Shown: positions 32,981 through 46,160 of the stretch, one piece after another | How positions within the stretch are numbered: the first letter of the stretch is position 1 | How the letters are laid out: every line of letters begins with the position of its first letter | Source: Argopecten irradians | Taxonomy: Eukaryota > Mollusca > Bivalvia > Pectinida > Pectinidae | Reading direction: 5' to 3' | NCBI RefSeq assembly: GCF_041381155.1 | Contig: NC_091134.1 | Location: 53,331,944 to 53,395,943 of the forward strand | Length of the DNA: 64,000 nucleotides | The notes under the pieces: generated by a model | Told to the model about the DNA's origin: nothing | The model's input: the letters and a program-made list of their open reading frames with translations, nothing else | Databases searched by the model: none | Made by a program: the position numbers and the translations under genes

Positions 32981-34983
32981 TGCAGTTTTTTTCATGTAAA
33001 TCTTGGGTTTGTGAAGTTAAGTTCAGAAAACTGATGGAAAATTCAAGAAGTAGGTCTTAGTGACCTAGTTAAGCATTTGTTCTATTTTAGCATTAAAAAC
33101 TTTAATATTTTTGCTGAAAACTTAGATTTTTCAACGATTTGATAGCTTCCATGAAATTGATGTTTAGCACTGCACATGGATCTTCTTGGATTACTTCCTA
33201 GGGTCGCATTGGCTAGGTCACGTGCATAAATTCATATTCAATTAATGTTATCATTTGTCCAAAGCAGGATTTCAAATTATTTAGGCTTGTTTTATGAGCT
33301 AATTTCAAGCAACATCTTCACTGAAGGTATGATGTTAGAATTATGTCTGCCACCCCACTGCATGGTCGTAAAAGGTTACTAAATTTGTAATCTAAATTTT
33401 GTGGTTACTTAGATGAAAATACTTTTTAACCATTTCATAGCTTTAGACTGACGTTAAGAGCTTCATTTGGATTTTGTCATGATCTACTGAAGGTGATTTC
33501 ATCCTAGGGTAACGTGCATATTTATATAAATTATTCTTAATAGCATACACAATATGCAACTGACCCAAATACTCTATATGCAATATATTTTTGATTGTGA
33601 CTGATCATCATGAGTGGCCGTAAAATGACCCAAAGTGATACCTCTCCTTTGGCTAATGTTGCATGTCTATATCACTAACGTTACCTTTATTTAGTATACA
33701 TTTAAATACAATGTCAATGTCCCTATTGACGTTTAAATATCCGCTGTCCTTACAGTACATGTAGCTATACAGATATTTGCAAATCAGGATAAAACTTTTA
33801 ATAATGAAAAGTAAAAGGCTATATCTTACTTATTCATCTAATAAACCTAATGACAGCAGTATAGTTACATAAAACATATCTACTAATGCCGTTATATCAA
33901 TAGTGATAGCAAAGCTCCTCTTCCCGTTGTCAAACCAACAGAAATTTAAATTCACGTGTTTTTATTAGAATGTCACACATCAAAAATCATATCAATATTG
34001 GTTTGAAAAAAAAATATGTATGTGCATAAAATACCTTTTCCTGATATCCAACACAACACAATATAATCGTCACTTCTTCTGGAAATGTGTGTATATTTGC
34101 AGCGCAAGTGCGTCTCATTTACGTTGTACGTCATTGATTTAGAGTACATAAAGTACATACGTGTAAATCCGTGTTAGCAAGTAGTAACATATGGTGTCAT
34201 TCATAGTACATATATATGTTAGCCTGGTGCCCTGGCCTACCCAGAATGCTCCATGTATGCTATAGGCTGGAAATCCCCGACAGACAGAACGTTGATTGGC
34301 TGTTTTACCACTCTGACATTCATAATATTATTACTTACTACAAAGGTCAACAGTGCGAGACCACGGGAGCCTTAACCGCAATCGTTCCTGGCTATTTGAT
34401 TAATTCAGAGGTTTGTAAGTTTTGTTTTAGTCAGGGTGTGTTTTGTATGAGGCACTTTTAAGATATACTTAAATTTAATGTATTGTTCATGTATCTTTAG
34501 CCGATGACGTTTTGTGCACAGTGCGGTGCCCCGCCACAAACACCCACGTGTTCCACCATAATATTGTCAAGCAATATATCAAGCACAGGACGTGCCAATG
34601 CAAACACACCATTCTTTAAGTTACTCCAGTGTTTATACTAACAGCACGTGCACTTGTTACGAGTTCAATTAAATGAATTTGGTGATTCATTTTGACTTAA
34701 TACTTGGATGTTTGGATTCCGGACACGCTTTGATGACTATCTTTGTTGCTGGTAGGTAGGTACGTGTATATAGAACCTACACTTTGCACAGTAAATCTGT
34801 TTCAAATACTGAATTTAAGCTATCAATCCTACAATCGATCTTCGTTTATAAATATTGTACACAATATTATCCTTATGTATTGGATTTACTACTTTCTTCT
34901 GCTGGCAACGGATGAACATGTGGTTGACAAGCAGCTATATTTAGTTTTATTTGTAAGGTCGAGGACGACTTGCCTACATGAAC
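32981..34983. other. No feature seen
   Basis: AT-rich, with several weak open frames (for example 34743-35120) that lack recognisable domains. Confidence 0.5.
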
Positions 34984-34992
34984 ATGTACCTA

Positions 34993-35309
34993 CATCCTCG
35001 ATACTCCAGGGCTTCCGATCACTTACGATCTCTACACCCCTGGACTATCTCATAGTGAAATTGAAGGCAGCTCAGCTGAAAACATTTGACCAATCACAGG
35101 CTAGCAAAGATTTCCTTTGAAGACTACAGAGAGAGCGACGCCTAACATCAAAGTCACACAGTCAACCACAGTGTACCATTATACGGCTCTTTTGATGTAC
35201 ATCAAATGACTAAGTTATCTGTTCTATTCTGTTGCCTCCAGTTTTACTATGAGATAGTCCAGGGGTGTAGAGATCGTAAGTGATCGGAAGCCCTGGAGTA
35301 TCGAGGATG
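34993..35309 (+). mobile_element. 317-bp MITE with about 60-bp inverted ends, copy 1
   Basis: Starts CATCCTCGATACTCC and ends with its complement. The inverted ends run about 60 bp with few mismatches. It is flanked by a 9-bp target duplication ATGTACCTA (34984-34992, 35310-35318). A second copy, inverted, is at 63587-63903. Nine-base duplications and long inverted ends suggest a Mutator-like transposase as the mover; that is inference. From 35319 to 36245 I see no feature. Confidence 0.85.
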
Positions 35310-36249
35310 ATGTACCTATGACATTTGAATATCTTATGCCTGTCATTACAATGTTCACGAATACAATATGATAAAACTAGTTCGATTTCCATTATGGTTC
35401 TTTTTATTCATTTTTGTGATGTATAAAATTATATTCATGTAAATGTAATTACATATGTACATTACTTCTGAATTGAGAAAAATCAGGCAAAGTTTTATAA
35501 TGGAGCTGGATATAAACAAATAATCTCATTACAATATTGCATGTAATTTATTATGTTAAATCACTTGTAACGAATTAGATTTATATTATGTATGTATACT
35601 GTACATCCTCACACTGTTTGTATACATTTGTTTACTGAGTAGTATTTCTATATTGAGGTAAGTTTCCATCGGTACAATTGACTATAACGTTAGCAGAACG
35701 GTATTCTAAGATATTTTTTAATCCTTTATATTTTCCACGTTTAATTTTACTGATCTTCCAAGTCATCATTTTCTTCAGTAATTTGACTGTGCTGTTATTT
35801 TATTTTAATGAATATTCAACGCATAACCCCGTGTTTCTCCATATATGAATATTCATGGACTCATTCATAAAATCCTCGGCATCGTAGGAAACATGATCTA
35901 AATATAGATAAGCTAAACACTACGAGTAACACACTGCGTTATATTTAGTGAATACAGTGTTAATAAAAAGTGGTCTTTATCTGAACCAAAGACTTATTAT
36001 CTCGGTAGGACACTAACTAGATATCAATTATCATTCTCTAATGCAACAAAGTCATGAGGCGATTTCCTTCTCATAGAAAGAAATCCCACAGAACGAGTGT
36101 TACGCTAAACCTGCCTATATTATTAGGCTTATAAAAAATTACCAATATAAATTAGGGGAAAAATATAGGCAGGTTTAGACACATGCAAGATATATATATA
36201 TATAGCCTGTAACCACTTTGATTTAAACATACAGTCCAATCTGTATTAA

Positions 36250-37175
36250 AGGTAGATTTCGCCCAACCAAATAAATATTTTTTTGTGAAATGCGATAAGC
36301 GGAAGAAAAGATGAAAAAACATATTAAAATATCTCAATTTAATTTCTTTATGTGTTTGAGATTGAACAAATGTGTCTTGAATACAAAATTGAAGGAAATC
36401 CTTCGGAATATTACGGTGTCCGTCAGACAAAATAATATGCAAATGAAGCTGCGATGGATTGCGTTGTCGAAGTTTGGCGCATGCGCATTGTCACGCACTA
36501 AAAGTAAACAAAATGGCTGAACAAAAGTGTGTGAGATGAAAAAAATATATCTGAATCGGCAACAAAGTGGAGGAAATTATAATGGATTCGGTAGCACCCT
36601 AGGATAGATCTATAGGGATTTAAATCCAGAGATGGCATGTAGCAATAGAAGAAACAGAAGCCACATCTCAAGCGGAACTTGCCGGGATCTGTTGGGACTC
36701 GTGTAACGGCATTGCACGTGGTGAGTTAAATTTCAACACATATGCATATGCCAGCACACAGATAGCCGCAGACTAACTACATGTATATTTGGTGTACAAA
36801 GTTAGCGAGCGTATGTAAGTAACATGAAGTGTTTCAGATTATATGATATGTATAAACAGTCCCTCGCACTTCGATTTGTTGTTGTTGTATTTTAACTAAA
36901 CATGCCGTGGCAAGACTGTCACTTTTATCTGACATCTCGACATTTTGTTGCACGCTTCCGTTTGTTGCTGCGGCCTCGTTTTGGAAAAAATACGTCATGT
37001 TCTATGTAAAGCTTGACTTTGCTCTATTTTTAGAGAAGTATTTTCCTGGTCAAGCTAGGCAACTGACCACCCATATTGTTCGCTGTATGCATTGAAAATG
37101 ATCTGAAGATTATATCTATTTATAGGATAAATTTCAATTTCGTAGTCTTTATATTTCATTGGGCGAAACCTACCT
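36250..37175. mobile_element. TTAA-flanked element with AGGTAG termini
   Basis: The ends AGGTAGATTTCGCCCAA and TTGGGCGAAACCTACCT are inverted repeats with one mismatch, 926 bp apart, each bordered by TTAA (36246-36249, 37176-37179). The inside has a CG-rich GCGCATGCGCA word (36478) and no transposase. Probably a non-autonomous piggyBac-like element. Confidence 0.7.
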
Positions 37176-37500
37176 TTAAGAGACCAGTCAAGGGAAATTG
37201 AAAAGTAGTCTTTTAATAGAGAGTGGTCTCTTAATAGAATAACTCGTACTGATCAGAATTGAGATGACCAGTCACCCATGTTTTGATATTGACGTCTTTC
37301 ATAATAATCTTACATGTGTTTTAACTTCGATAATAAATATAAATATAATAGAACTAAAGTGTCTTTTTGTTATTGATTTAATTCATTTTAATTCAAATAT
37401 ATCATATACTTACCCAAACGTTAGGTTTGTATATGGCAAAACGCCGGAATGGGGGTCATGTTGGAATTTTGTGGGGTATTTCATTGTGATATTTTATATA

Positions 37501-38320
37501 CAATAGGATTAGGAACAAGTTTTCCAACTTAAATGAAGCCCTCTCCCTACAGGATTATAATTAATAACATAATCAGGAACACAAACCAGACATCATAAGT
37601 ATATTACGAAAATACTCATTGTATGATTCTTTTACTAATTATATTAAATCTGGTACTTCTAGTAAAAAATATTGGCGAAAATTTGTTTATAAAAATGTTT
37701 ACAAATTTGATGAAAGATCACGTCTAGAACGTATGTCAAATGATATAGATTTTATTAGATTCAAATGTATTCACCCTAAAAATAGGTTGCACTTTCTTTT
37801 GGAACTCGCTGTAAAGTTTCCACAGTATAATAATCATGTACATTGTATTTTGAATGTTTGTGTAAACTCACGAATATCAAATTGTATAGAATTAAGTCAA
37901 AATTGTGGAATACTTTTTAATGATCATGTTACCCATATTATTTTGCATTGTGATAAAAATAGCGACGAGTACTGGTGTTTTTTGGTGATTAATTTTGGAT
38001 TAGAATTCATGTCGTCGCTTCACAATTTAACAGATTTTGATTTATGTAACACCTTTTTGGGTAAAGAATTTGCCTATGATTTCTCAAATAGTGCCTTAGA
38101 GGAGTTTAGATTAGGAAATGTATCTTTTTTGTATAGACTCCTGAAAGCATGCGATCCTTATTGCTTTGAATAATCTCAACTAATTACTAATTATTAGACT
38201 TGAAATTGAACATATTTTGTAAATTTCTATTTGTTTTGTTTTGTTTCTTGTTTTCATGTTAAATGTCATTCTTTATGTAATCTTCAATTTTGGAGGAAAT
38301 AAAGATAATAATAATGATAA
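37501..38320 (+). pseudogene. 3' end of a LINE, C-terminal coding remnant
   Basis: The frame 37619-38173 (184 residues counted from a TTG) has the shape of the region after the RT in mollusc LINEs: short helices, then a Cys/His set including CGILFNDHVTHIILHC. Past the stop an AATAAAG signal (about 38298) and an (ATAATG)n tail end the block. It is 5'-truncated, as usual for LINE inserts. It ends about 20 bp before the acceptor of the RING gene, so it has landed in that gene's upstream intron or promoter. I cannot place the clade. Confidence 0.5.
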
Positions 38321-38343
38321 TGATTTCTTAATATGCTGTAGAG

Positions 38344-39051
38344 ATGAACGAACAAAAAGCCAGTGACAATGAAGTCCGACCCGAGGAGGTTAGCTCCTCA
38401 ACAAGAGATGTAGAGGCCGATATCAAGGTAAAGTACATGTAATCAACGTTTTAACAATATATTCTGATTGATAATTTCAGCACAGACACGTATCCCAATG
38501 TATTGTCTATTTATGTTACGACCGGTATCAAATTGAAATTAGTTTTGAAATGCATATTTTTTCTCTATTTAATATATTTTTTAACATTTTCCAGGATGAA
38601 ATGGAGCCCGGCGACAGCAATGAAGATAAAGGTATAACTATATCTGACTTATGTTTGATAAGAATGTTATCTAATGTTCCGTAGCAGTCTATTTCTTTAT
38701 GTCCACCCTTTCTTCAGTGCGGTCATGTCTCTAACAAATCGATTTAAATATTGCATATATCTCAAATTAATAAAGTAGATGTGCTCCAATTTTGAATATC
38801 TCGCATTTTTCTCCAGAAAAAAAGGCCCACTATATTGGTCACTGATATTTTCAGAAACTCAGATGTTGCAGGAAGAAAATAATAGACTGAAGAGAGAACA
38901 ATTCTGTTTTGTGTGTCAAGAGAGTCTCCGTGTGGTTGCTTACTACCCATGTGGACATTGGTCCTGCTGCAAAGTCTGCGACTCTGCCCAACTGATTTGT
39001 CCCATGTGCAAGGGGGAAATCGAAAATAGAATTTTCACGTATTTGTCATAG
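38344..39051 (+). CDS. Small RING-finger protein, three exons (38344-38427, 38595-38631, 38855-39051)
   Basis: Exon 1 encodes an acidic 28-residue start from ATG 38344 and ends AAG/GTAAAG. Exon 2 (acceptor TTTTCCAG at 38594) adds 12 acidic residues and ends in phase 1 at GTATAA. Exon 3 (acceptor ATTTTCAG at 38854) gives a short coiled helix (MLQEENNRLKREQ), then a C3HC4 RING: CFVC, CGHWSCCKVC, CPMC, with a hydrophobic FTYLS end. About 105 residues in all. The RING is of IAP type and should act with E2 enzymes in ubiquitin transfer. No BIR is present, so it is either a RING-only paralogue or the tail of a gene whose BIR exons lay upstream, where a LINE fragment now sits. A splice acceptor just before the ATG (CTGTAG) supports the second reading. 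Confidence 0.72.
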
Positions 39052-39479
39052 GAAACCTGGCTGCCATGCGTGAAACCGGGAACATTTTTTTTATTTTTTT
39101 TTTATTCTATATATATATATCTTGAATGACCAATCAAAATTTGAGACTGACATTCCTATAAGATGATGTTTTAGGGCTTTGCAATTTCATGTTGATATCT
39201 TACTATGTTTTACGATATTTAATTATTTATTTAGTATACAACGTTTCGTTGAATGGAATTCCCAAAAGTTGTGTTTGTGGTTGTTCTGTATTATTGTTTG
39301 ATCGTATTGTATTGATAACATGTATTTACGAAATAATACTTCATGTTAAAACCAAAGATGAAAGTACACAGAATGTTTATGTTATTTTAGAATTATATTG
39401 AAAATACGATGAGGATTTTAGTGCATAATGCATTGAGGAGTGCAATAGTTGTGTTAAGTTGATGGGGATAATTTCTTAT

Positions 39480-41335
39480 TGAAGTTGTTATTTATTGTTA
39501 CCTTATCAGCATGTATGAGCGGATTACCGTAAAGGTTTCCGATGTAGATTGAATCTCGACCACATACCTAGGTTTATTATGTCAAAAGGCGATAGAAGTC
39601 GGTTGTATTGACTCTAAATAATAAAAAATAGCTTTTTATCCGTTTATATCAACACGGCAGTAATTGAGAATTAACTACGCATAGATCAAGTTTTAAATTA
39701 AGTGCTGTTATGAATTTAGTAAGATGTTTAAATTATATATATATAATTGTTGTAATTATTTATAAATTATTTATTTCCTTATCTAATGTGGGGAATACTG
39801 TTATGTTTTTAAATGCTTTTTTATGACTTTCAATGATCGATTAATGTTTTGATATTTATACTTAAGATTGGTTGGTTGGTATATGATTGTGATATGATTT
39901 ATCAACACATAGATCCTTGAAAAGACATTAAATATTAGGCAAAAGTATACACAAACGTAATTCCTATTTTCGTTTAAAAGATATAAAGAATTATCTATTT
40001 CTTTCTATTCTATCAACATGCACGCGTGAGATTATGGATAAATTATAAATTAATGTTAGACGAAATTGCATTTTTTTTTAATTTAAAGTAAAAGTATGTT
40101 AATGTTTCTTATATTCTAAAATTACGTAATACATATCTCGGAAACTCCATTTTTACTGAAAAATTAACGAAGTACGGTGTAAAGAGCGGAAGGTTGTTTA
40201 TGTTTAAATTATTGCAGCATGTAATTCAGAAGTTTAAATGGCCTTAGTCACGCCCATCGTACTAATATTTCTCATTAATAAATATTATTATATTATCTTT
40301 TGTCGTGTTTTCATTCAAATGAGATCACTTTGCAGACATCATTAACAGTTTTACATGATATTGTTGCGGAGTTTGTATAATATTTTTCATCGTTTATTCC
40401 TTTTCGTAAAACAGTTTCCTAGCGGAATTCTTAGACAGAATCAAACTATTTTTAACCTTAGTAAAATAAATGAAATATAGTAAAGAGCTGTTATTTTTTT
40501 ATATATCATTAACAGCTTTCTTTACATGCATTTGTAGAGTAGTCAAATATTTTCCATCATAACATATTTCTTTCATATCTGAATTCTTTAGAGAAAATCA
40601 AACGGTTATTAATCTTAGTAAAATATATGAAATATCGTTAAGAACTTTGTAAATTAATTGATCATTTTTAGTATAATTCGGACTGATGGTCAGTAAGATA
40701 AATTTAATACTTTATACCTAATTGTGCTTTCACGGACAGATCCCATGCCTCACTAGTCTACGTTACTCTTTTTGTGTAGATTGAGGGTTTCTCTTAATTT
40801 GAAGTATATGAATTATTGCCGAATAAGGTGTCGCCTATTAGACCTACTTAAAATGACTTCATAATAAAATAAATTATGCACAAAAGTAAGAAATAAATCT
40901 TCTTTACAATTATGTAAAAAAACCCAATTAGTATGACCTTGTACTGTGATGTATACACTGTTTAATAATTTATTACGAGTACAGTGCATACGTGCTTTTT
41001 GAAATATTTAATTATATGCTAAATATCATTTCGTGGGTCAAAATTTTCGGAATTTTAGAAACGAGAAAATTAAATTTTAGCAGTTTTCAAATATCGTGAT
41101 GATATTTGGCTATAAGGATATATTTAATTAATTAATTTTACAATTTTTCATGGATCAAATGTTTGCGATCAAAGCACTATCTCGCGAAGCCGCGAAAATA
41201 TCAACTGACGAAAATAATCGGCCATAGGTCCTAAAGAGAATGTACAATATATATATATTTAACAGCCGAGCATTGAACATGAATGATGATATGAACCTAG
41301 TTACTGTTTTACCTTTCCATTTGAAATAAAAAATT
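39480..41335 (+). repeat. Duplicated IAP 3' flank, copy 1
   Basis: Collinear with 52740-54680 over most of its length. Shared landmarks include GGTTTCCGATGTAGATTGAATC, ACTTAAGATTGGTTGGTTGG and AACAGCCGAGCA, with many substitutions and small indels between them. It starts about 430 bp after the RING stop, so the duplicated block looks like the 3' UTR and downstream DNA of the gene. Non-coding. Confidence 0.8.
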
Positions 41336-42384
41336 AAATCTTATCATTTAGTCCAATAGCGGGACGAGTTTGTCACTTTACTGCTTTTGTTGTCTTTTGG
41401 TGTTTCAGCAAAATGACATGATGCCCAAGGCAGAAACTAGCTGATATTTGATCACAATGTTTTCTTTGTAAGAAGAGATATCAACATTGTTTTAGGAAGC
41501 GCATTGAGCTGACTGTATATCACACCCTATTCTAAATCTAGATTACAAAGTCTTTTTAATTTTGGATACAAATGATCAATATTATTTCCTACATTATTTG
41601 GTCCGACACATTCCACGCACTCGAAGCAATGATATACGGGATATAGGAGATAGATTTCTACATGGTAAGTAAGATTGAATTTGCCTGAATTACTTTTCTG
41701 TATATTGTCGGTTGACATTCATTTCCCGGAACACATTTCTAATTAAGTATTGTTCTCTTTAATTTTATTACAATTATAAGATCAAAATTTAGACTACATC
41801 GGAACGACCACAGTAAATTTAAATAAAAGTACAACGACTATAAAATATATAAAAGGAGAATAACGTCAGAAGTGACAACCACATATGTATCATCCTGACA
41901 CCCGCTCATCGATATATACAGAGAATACACGGCCAGTGCTTAAAGTATTAGTTATATTTTGGCGAGGGTAAGAATGAACCATGTTTTCTTTTTCTAAACT
42001 GAGCCAAAATACAGTTTATATTTTAAGACACTGACCATGTATACTTTTTATCCTGCAACATTCATCAAAAATATATATGCACATATTTTAACTGAAAGAT
42101 ACCAACGTTTGTTTGCAAATATGACTGTCTTTCAAATAATGTTTCGCCTCGGAAGTATAGGTCAGTCGAAAATACAGTTGATTTCCGTCAATGCCGAATA
42201 CAGCAACGCTACACTGTATATGTGATAGGTGTTTTCCGATAACACCAATATGCTGGTTGCATGATCAAGCTGATTAAGCCTCTCCTGTTTTAACTTACAA
42301 AGCGAATACTATCTCCTGCGTCTTTTTTACTATCAATTGGGCTAATTCTACAACGACATAGTATAATCAGTACGTTGTGATGTC
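41336..42384. other. No feature seen
   Basis: AT-rich spacer between the IAP 3' flank and the LINE. Weak open frames only. Confidence 0.5.
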
Positions 42385-42856
42385 TAGTTTAGTTTAGTTT
42401 AAACATATTTTATTTGAACAAAGTCAAAAGGAATTAGGCACAAGTTATACAACTTAGAATTGCCCTCTCCCATACAAATGTATATGATGTTACATAATCA
42501 AACATACAATAGCAGCATTAATGATTGTATATCAAATAATATGTAAAAGAAAGAAAGAAACAAACAAACATTAATAAGTATTAGTAGTCACATTTGATTT
42601 GTTTAGCCATATCAGCACCCACGTTTTATAGCTACATGTAAAATTGTTTCAACATTTGACATTCATGACGTGACTAATTCCATACAATTGAACATTAATT
42701 TTGTAAACAATCTAAAATGATATATAAATGATTTTACAATTAATATCTTACAAATACATTTGGCATTAATGTTTTTTTAGAAAAAATAATCATGAAACAA
42801 GTTTTGACAATGAAATGCCAGCAATCATCATTTAGCAATCAGTGAATGTTGTTCGA

Positions 42857-43429
42857 TCAAACAAAGCGATTGGTATTTCTTATATATTCTTGAATTGTCA
42901 GGCGTATGCTTTCATTATCTTTCGGACTAAGTGTATCAGAACCGTTAAGTATCAACTTCAAATTAATATTCGTATTATACAAAGACAATTTTCTCATAAG
43001 TATGACACAAGATGGTGATAAAACTAAATTAACTTTGAATAAATCAGCATTTAAAGCACTGCAACCATGACGAAGTCTTGTATGCATAATATCAAGTTTT
43101 CTGTTTCCAACTGACCGTCTTGCTACAGTCTTTTCCCGTTTGATTAGGGTTTTAAATTTTGTAACAGTTTCTGAAGATCTTACTGTCAAATCTAATGAAT
43201 TCCAAAGCTTCACCGTACTGGGAAGAAACGAGTTTTCAAATAGCACTAGGCGACACCTAGGGGATACATAATCATGATTATTTCTTAAGTTATAAACGGT
43301 ACTTTCATTAATCCTATCAGGTAAAATATCATGTAAACAAGACGGAGCTATATTATGATGAATTTTATAAAATAAAAATAATTTTTTCTGCTTCCGTCTT
43401 TCCGATAATGTGTCCCAACCAGTTTCCAT
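42857..43429 (-). pseudogene. C-terminal region of the LINE polyprotein
   Basis: 190 residues beginning with the ETGWDTLSERRKQKKLFLFYK block that follows the RT in this LINE type, then LRHGCSALNADLF. The Cys-rich end expected next is disturbed after LSPSC, which suggests a frameshift there. The stop is at 42857. Confidence 0.65.
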
Positions 43430-44798
43430 ATATAATGAATTTCTACTTGCGAAAGAGGTTAAACCTGTAACTATTCTGGCAGCTTCTAATTGTATTTTTT
43501 CTAGTTTTTCTTAATCTAAATTGGTGCATCCATCCCACACCTCACTCGCGTATTCCAATAAAGGTCAAATAAACATAGTATATAATTTAGACAGCGTTTC
43601 CCCTTTTAATGTAAATTTCAACTTGCGGAAAACTGACAAATGCCGTGAGGCGGAGTTAGCGATATTAGTAATATGCGTTTCCCATTTCATATTTTCATTC
43701 AAAGTTATACCCAAGTGTTTGTGTAAACCACCGTTAGTCAAAATCGTGTTATCAAATTGCAAATTAATATCTAATTTTTCAAGAGAACCGTTTAATAAAA
43801 CTACTTCAGTTTTATTAGGATTAAAATTTACTTTCCATTCCCTTGACCAGCGCTCTATAATTGATAAATCATGATTTGTGTGTTGTTCAATATCTTGGAT
43901 GTTATTTGAAGAATACGCGAGAGAGGTGTCGTCAGCAAACATTCTTGATAAGGAAAACACATGTTCAGATATATCGTTTATGAATATCAAAAATAACAAT
44001 GGCCCAAGAACCGACACTTGAGGAACGCCAGCTTTTAAATAACAAGGATTTGAGTAACAATCACCAATAACGACAATTTGATTTCTTTCACTTATATAAT
44101 CTTTTATCCAATTATAGATATTTCCCCTGATACCATATGAAAAGAGTTTTTTAAGTAATCCACGATGCCATACCCTATCAAATGCTTTTGAAATATCGAA
44201 AAATACCATACATGTTTGTTGTTTATTTTCTAATGATACACATATATTATGATAAATCTCTAAAAGTTGGGACACGGTAGAGTGTCCCGGAAGAAAACCA
44301 GACTGATACTTATATAGAAGATTGTTATCGATGACAAAAATATGCAGATGTTTGTAACAGCCCGCTCAAAAACTTTACTTACAGTACTTAAAAGTGAAAT
44401 CGGCCTGTAATTAGAGGTTAGAAAACGTTCACCCTTTTTGAATATAGGCATATAGGCATTAAAAAGTAATTGCAAAGGAAAACACACAGTTTCAGCTGTG
44501 TTTTTTAACATTTCGTGACTAATAGTATCTTTACCAGTAGCTTTATTTAGCTTAAGAGTTGAAACAATATCCTTAACTTCTTGAACAGAAAAAATACAGT
44601 TTCAATGGTATTTTGACATATCGATGGAAATTCGGGTATGTTACATGGTTCATCAATAATTTCAGATATGGAACAAAAAAACGAATTCAGTAAATCAGTT
44701 TTTTTCTTGTTATCGTACACTAATGTACCATTACCACTATCATATAATGGGGGGATAGATTCTGATAAAGCAGATTTTCCAATTAGACGATGCATCAA
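43430..44798 (-). pseudogene. Reverse transcriptase of the LINE
   Basis: Pieces in three frames, from high to low coordinate: a linker (44547-44798), RT entry blocks with FKKGERFLTSNYRPISLLS (44260-44511), then 43565-44275 with FFDISKAFDRVWHRGLL, GVPQVSVLGPLLF and the catalytic FADDT. The GVPQV block has Val where Gly is usual. Further on, the EYASEVWDGC stretch holds a frameshift and a TAA. Catalytic Asp residues remain, but the reading frame is broken at least four times. Confidence 0.75.
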
Positions 44799-45019
44799 TT
44801 TCCAATATGATTTTGAATCGTGTATAGCAAAAATTGTCTATAATTCCATTAATATTTTCAAAAAAGGATACTTTAGCAATTTTTTTCATATTGTTAACCC
44901 GGTTTCGTTGGTGTTTAAATCTCAATATATCACATGGACTATTAGAGCTACGTGCTTTTTTATGCAAACGATCTCTTTTTCTAATTTCAGTACGTAATTC
45001 CGAGTTGAACCATGGTTTG

Positions 45020-45925
45020 TCATTTTTTTCTGATAGTTACTATTTTTCTGGGTATACACATATAAGCAAAGTTTAGAAAGGAATCAGTGAAAATTTCACA
45101 AGCTTCGTCAACGGAACAATTTTCAAATCTCTCTTGCCATGGAAATTCTCTGATTAATTTATTGAACTGATCATAGTCGGCATATTTATACAACCACATG
45201 TTACGCTGGTATGTTTTAGTAATGTTTTCTATCAATTTAACAACCGCATGGGTAGCTGAATGGTCGTTAATTTCATTATTGACAGGAATTACAGAAGATT
45301 CAATAACATTTACAGTATCACTGACAAGTATAGGATCGATAAGTGTACTAGAATGAGCAGTGACACGAGTAGGTTCATTAATCACATTAGATGAACTAAA
45401 AAGAAAAAGAAGCTCATTGAGTCTATGATTTCGAACTCTAAGTAAGTCAATATTTATGTCGCCAAATATGAGAACATTAGAACTGATACCAAGAGCACTC
45501 TCGATGGATGATTGAAAATTGTCCCAAAAAGGCATATTTGATCCTTCAGGACGATACACAGTGCTTATAAAATAAGAACAATTAGTGAAATTTAACTCAA
45601 CCCAGATAATCTCTCCTCCATCCAAATCATGTCTACGTTTAAAATGAACGTCGTTTGATATGTAAACCATAACACCACCCCCAAAACAGTTTCTATCAAG
45701 TCTTATGGGCTCTGAATATCCCTCTATCAATATATCAGAATTTAAAACGTTTTCATCTAAATGTGTTTCAGTTAAAAGTATACACGTGTGTTCATTAGCC
45801 AGCAGTTCAATATCTCCGATTTTATTGCGTATATTCCTTGTATTAAGGTGAAAAAATGATAATTCATTTTGCTCATGCTCGGGTCCGGGATTAGTTTCAA
45901 TATCATTGCTTAGGATCAATATCAA
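45020..45925 (-). pseudogene. APE endonuclease of the LINE
   Basis: 301 residues open from a TTG. It follows the 2A-like motif and shows endonuclease blocks in order: FHLNTRNIRNK, ILLTETHLDE (catalytic Glu), GGGVMVYIS, TVYRPEG, IFGDINIDLL (GDxN), and INDHSATHAVV near the end. The domain itself looks unbroken; it loses frame after 45020, before the RT. It nicks the target DNA for target-primed reverse transcription. Confidence 0.75.
45887..45919 (-). other. 2A-like ribosome-skipping motif
   Basis: Reads LSNDIETNPGP just before the endonuclease, fitting the D-(V/I)-E-x-N-P-G-P consensus, with a Leu/Ile-rich run upstream. 2A-like motifs separate two products by ribosome skipping, and are reported in APE-type LINEs of invertebrates. 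The upstream partner frame is short and closes with a TAA about 24 bp before this frame starts. Confidence 0.7.
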
Positions 45926-46160
45926 ATAAAAATGTTAAGTAATGATTATGGTTTGCTAAAAGAGGCTTATGATACTGAATACTAATGGTCACTCCATATT
46001 TCACAAATGATTTAAGACGTTTAAAAACAATACTGAACAAATGAAAAAGAATAGATAAAAAAGATAACATACATTTATAGTGCAGTGATTCAAGAACGCC
46101 ATGAGTTTTTAAATAGTGTGTCCCAACCGCCGCTCTATATTGATCTTTGTCAATACCCAT

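Larger units (their letters stand above)
42385..46000 (-). mobile_element. CR1-like LINE with a 2A-like motif, decayed
   Basis: On the minus strand there are a 2A-like peptide, an APE-type endonuclease, a reverse transcriptase and a C-terminal domain, ending at the low-coordinate side in an (AAACT)n tail (42385-42402) with an AATAAA just before it. Frames are broken by several indels and stops. The 5' end is not defined: another 150-700 bp of minus-strand sequence up to about 46740 may be its leader. It sits between two units of the IAP repeat and accounts for most of the extra length of that interval. Confidence 0.75.

Noticed and set aside
34743..35120. 125-codon plus-strand frame
   Set aside because: Its second half runs into the 317-bp MITE, so it is chance.
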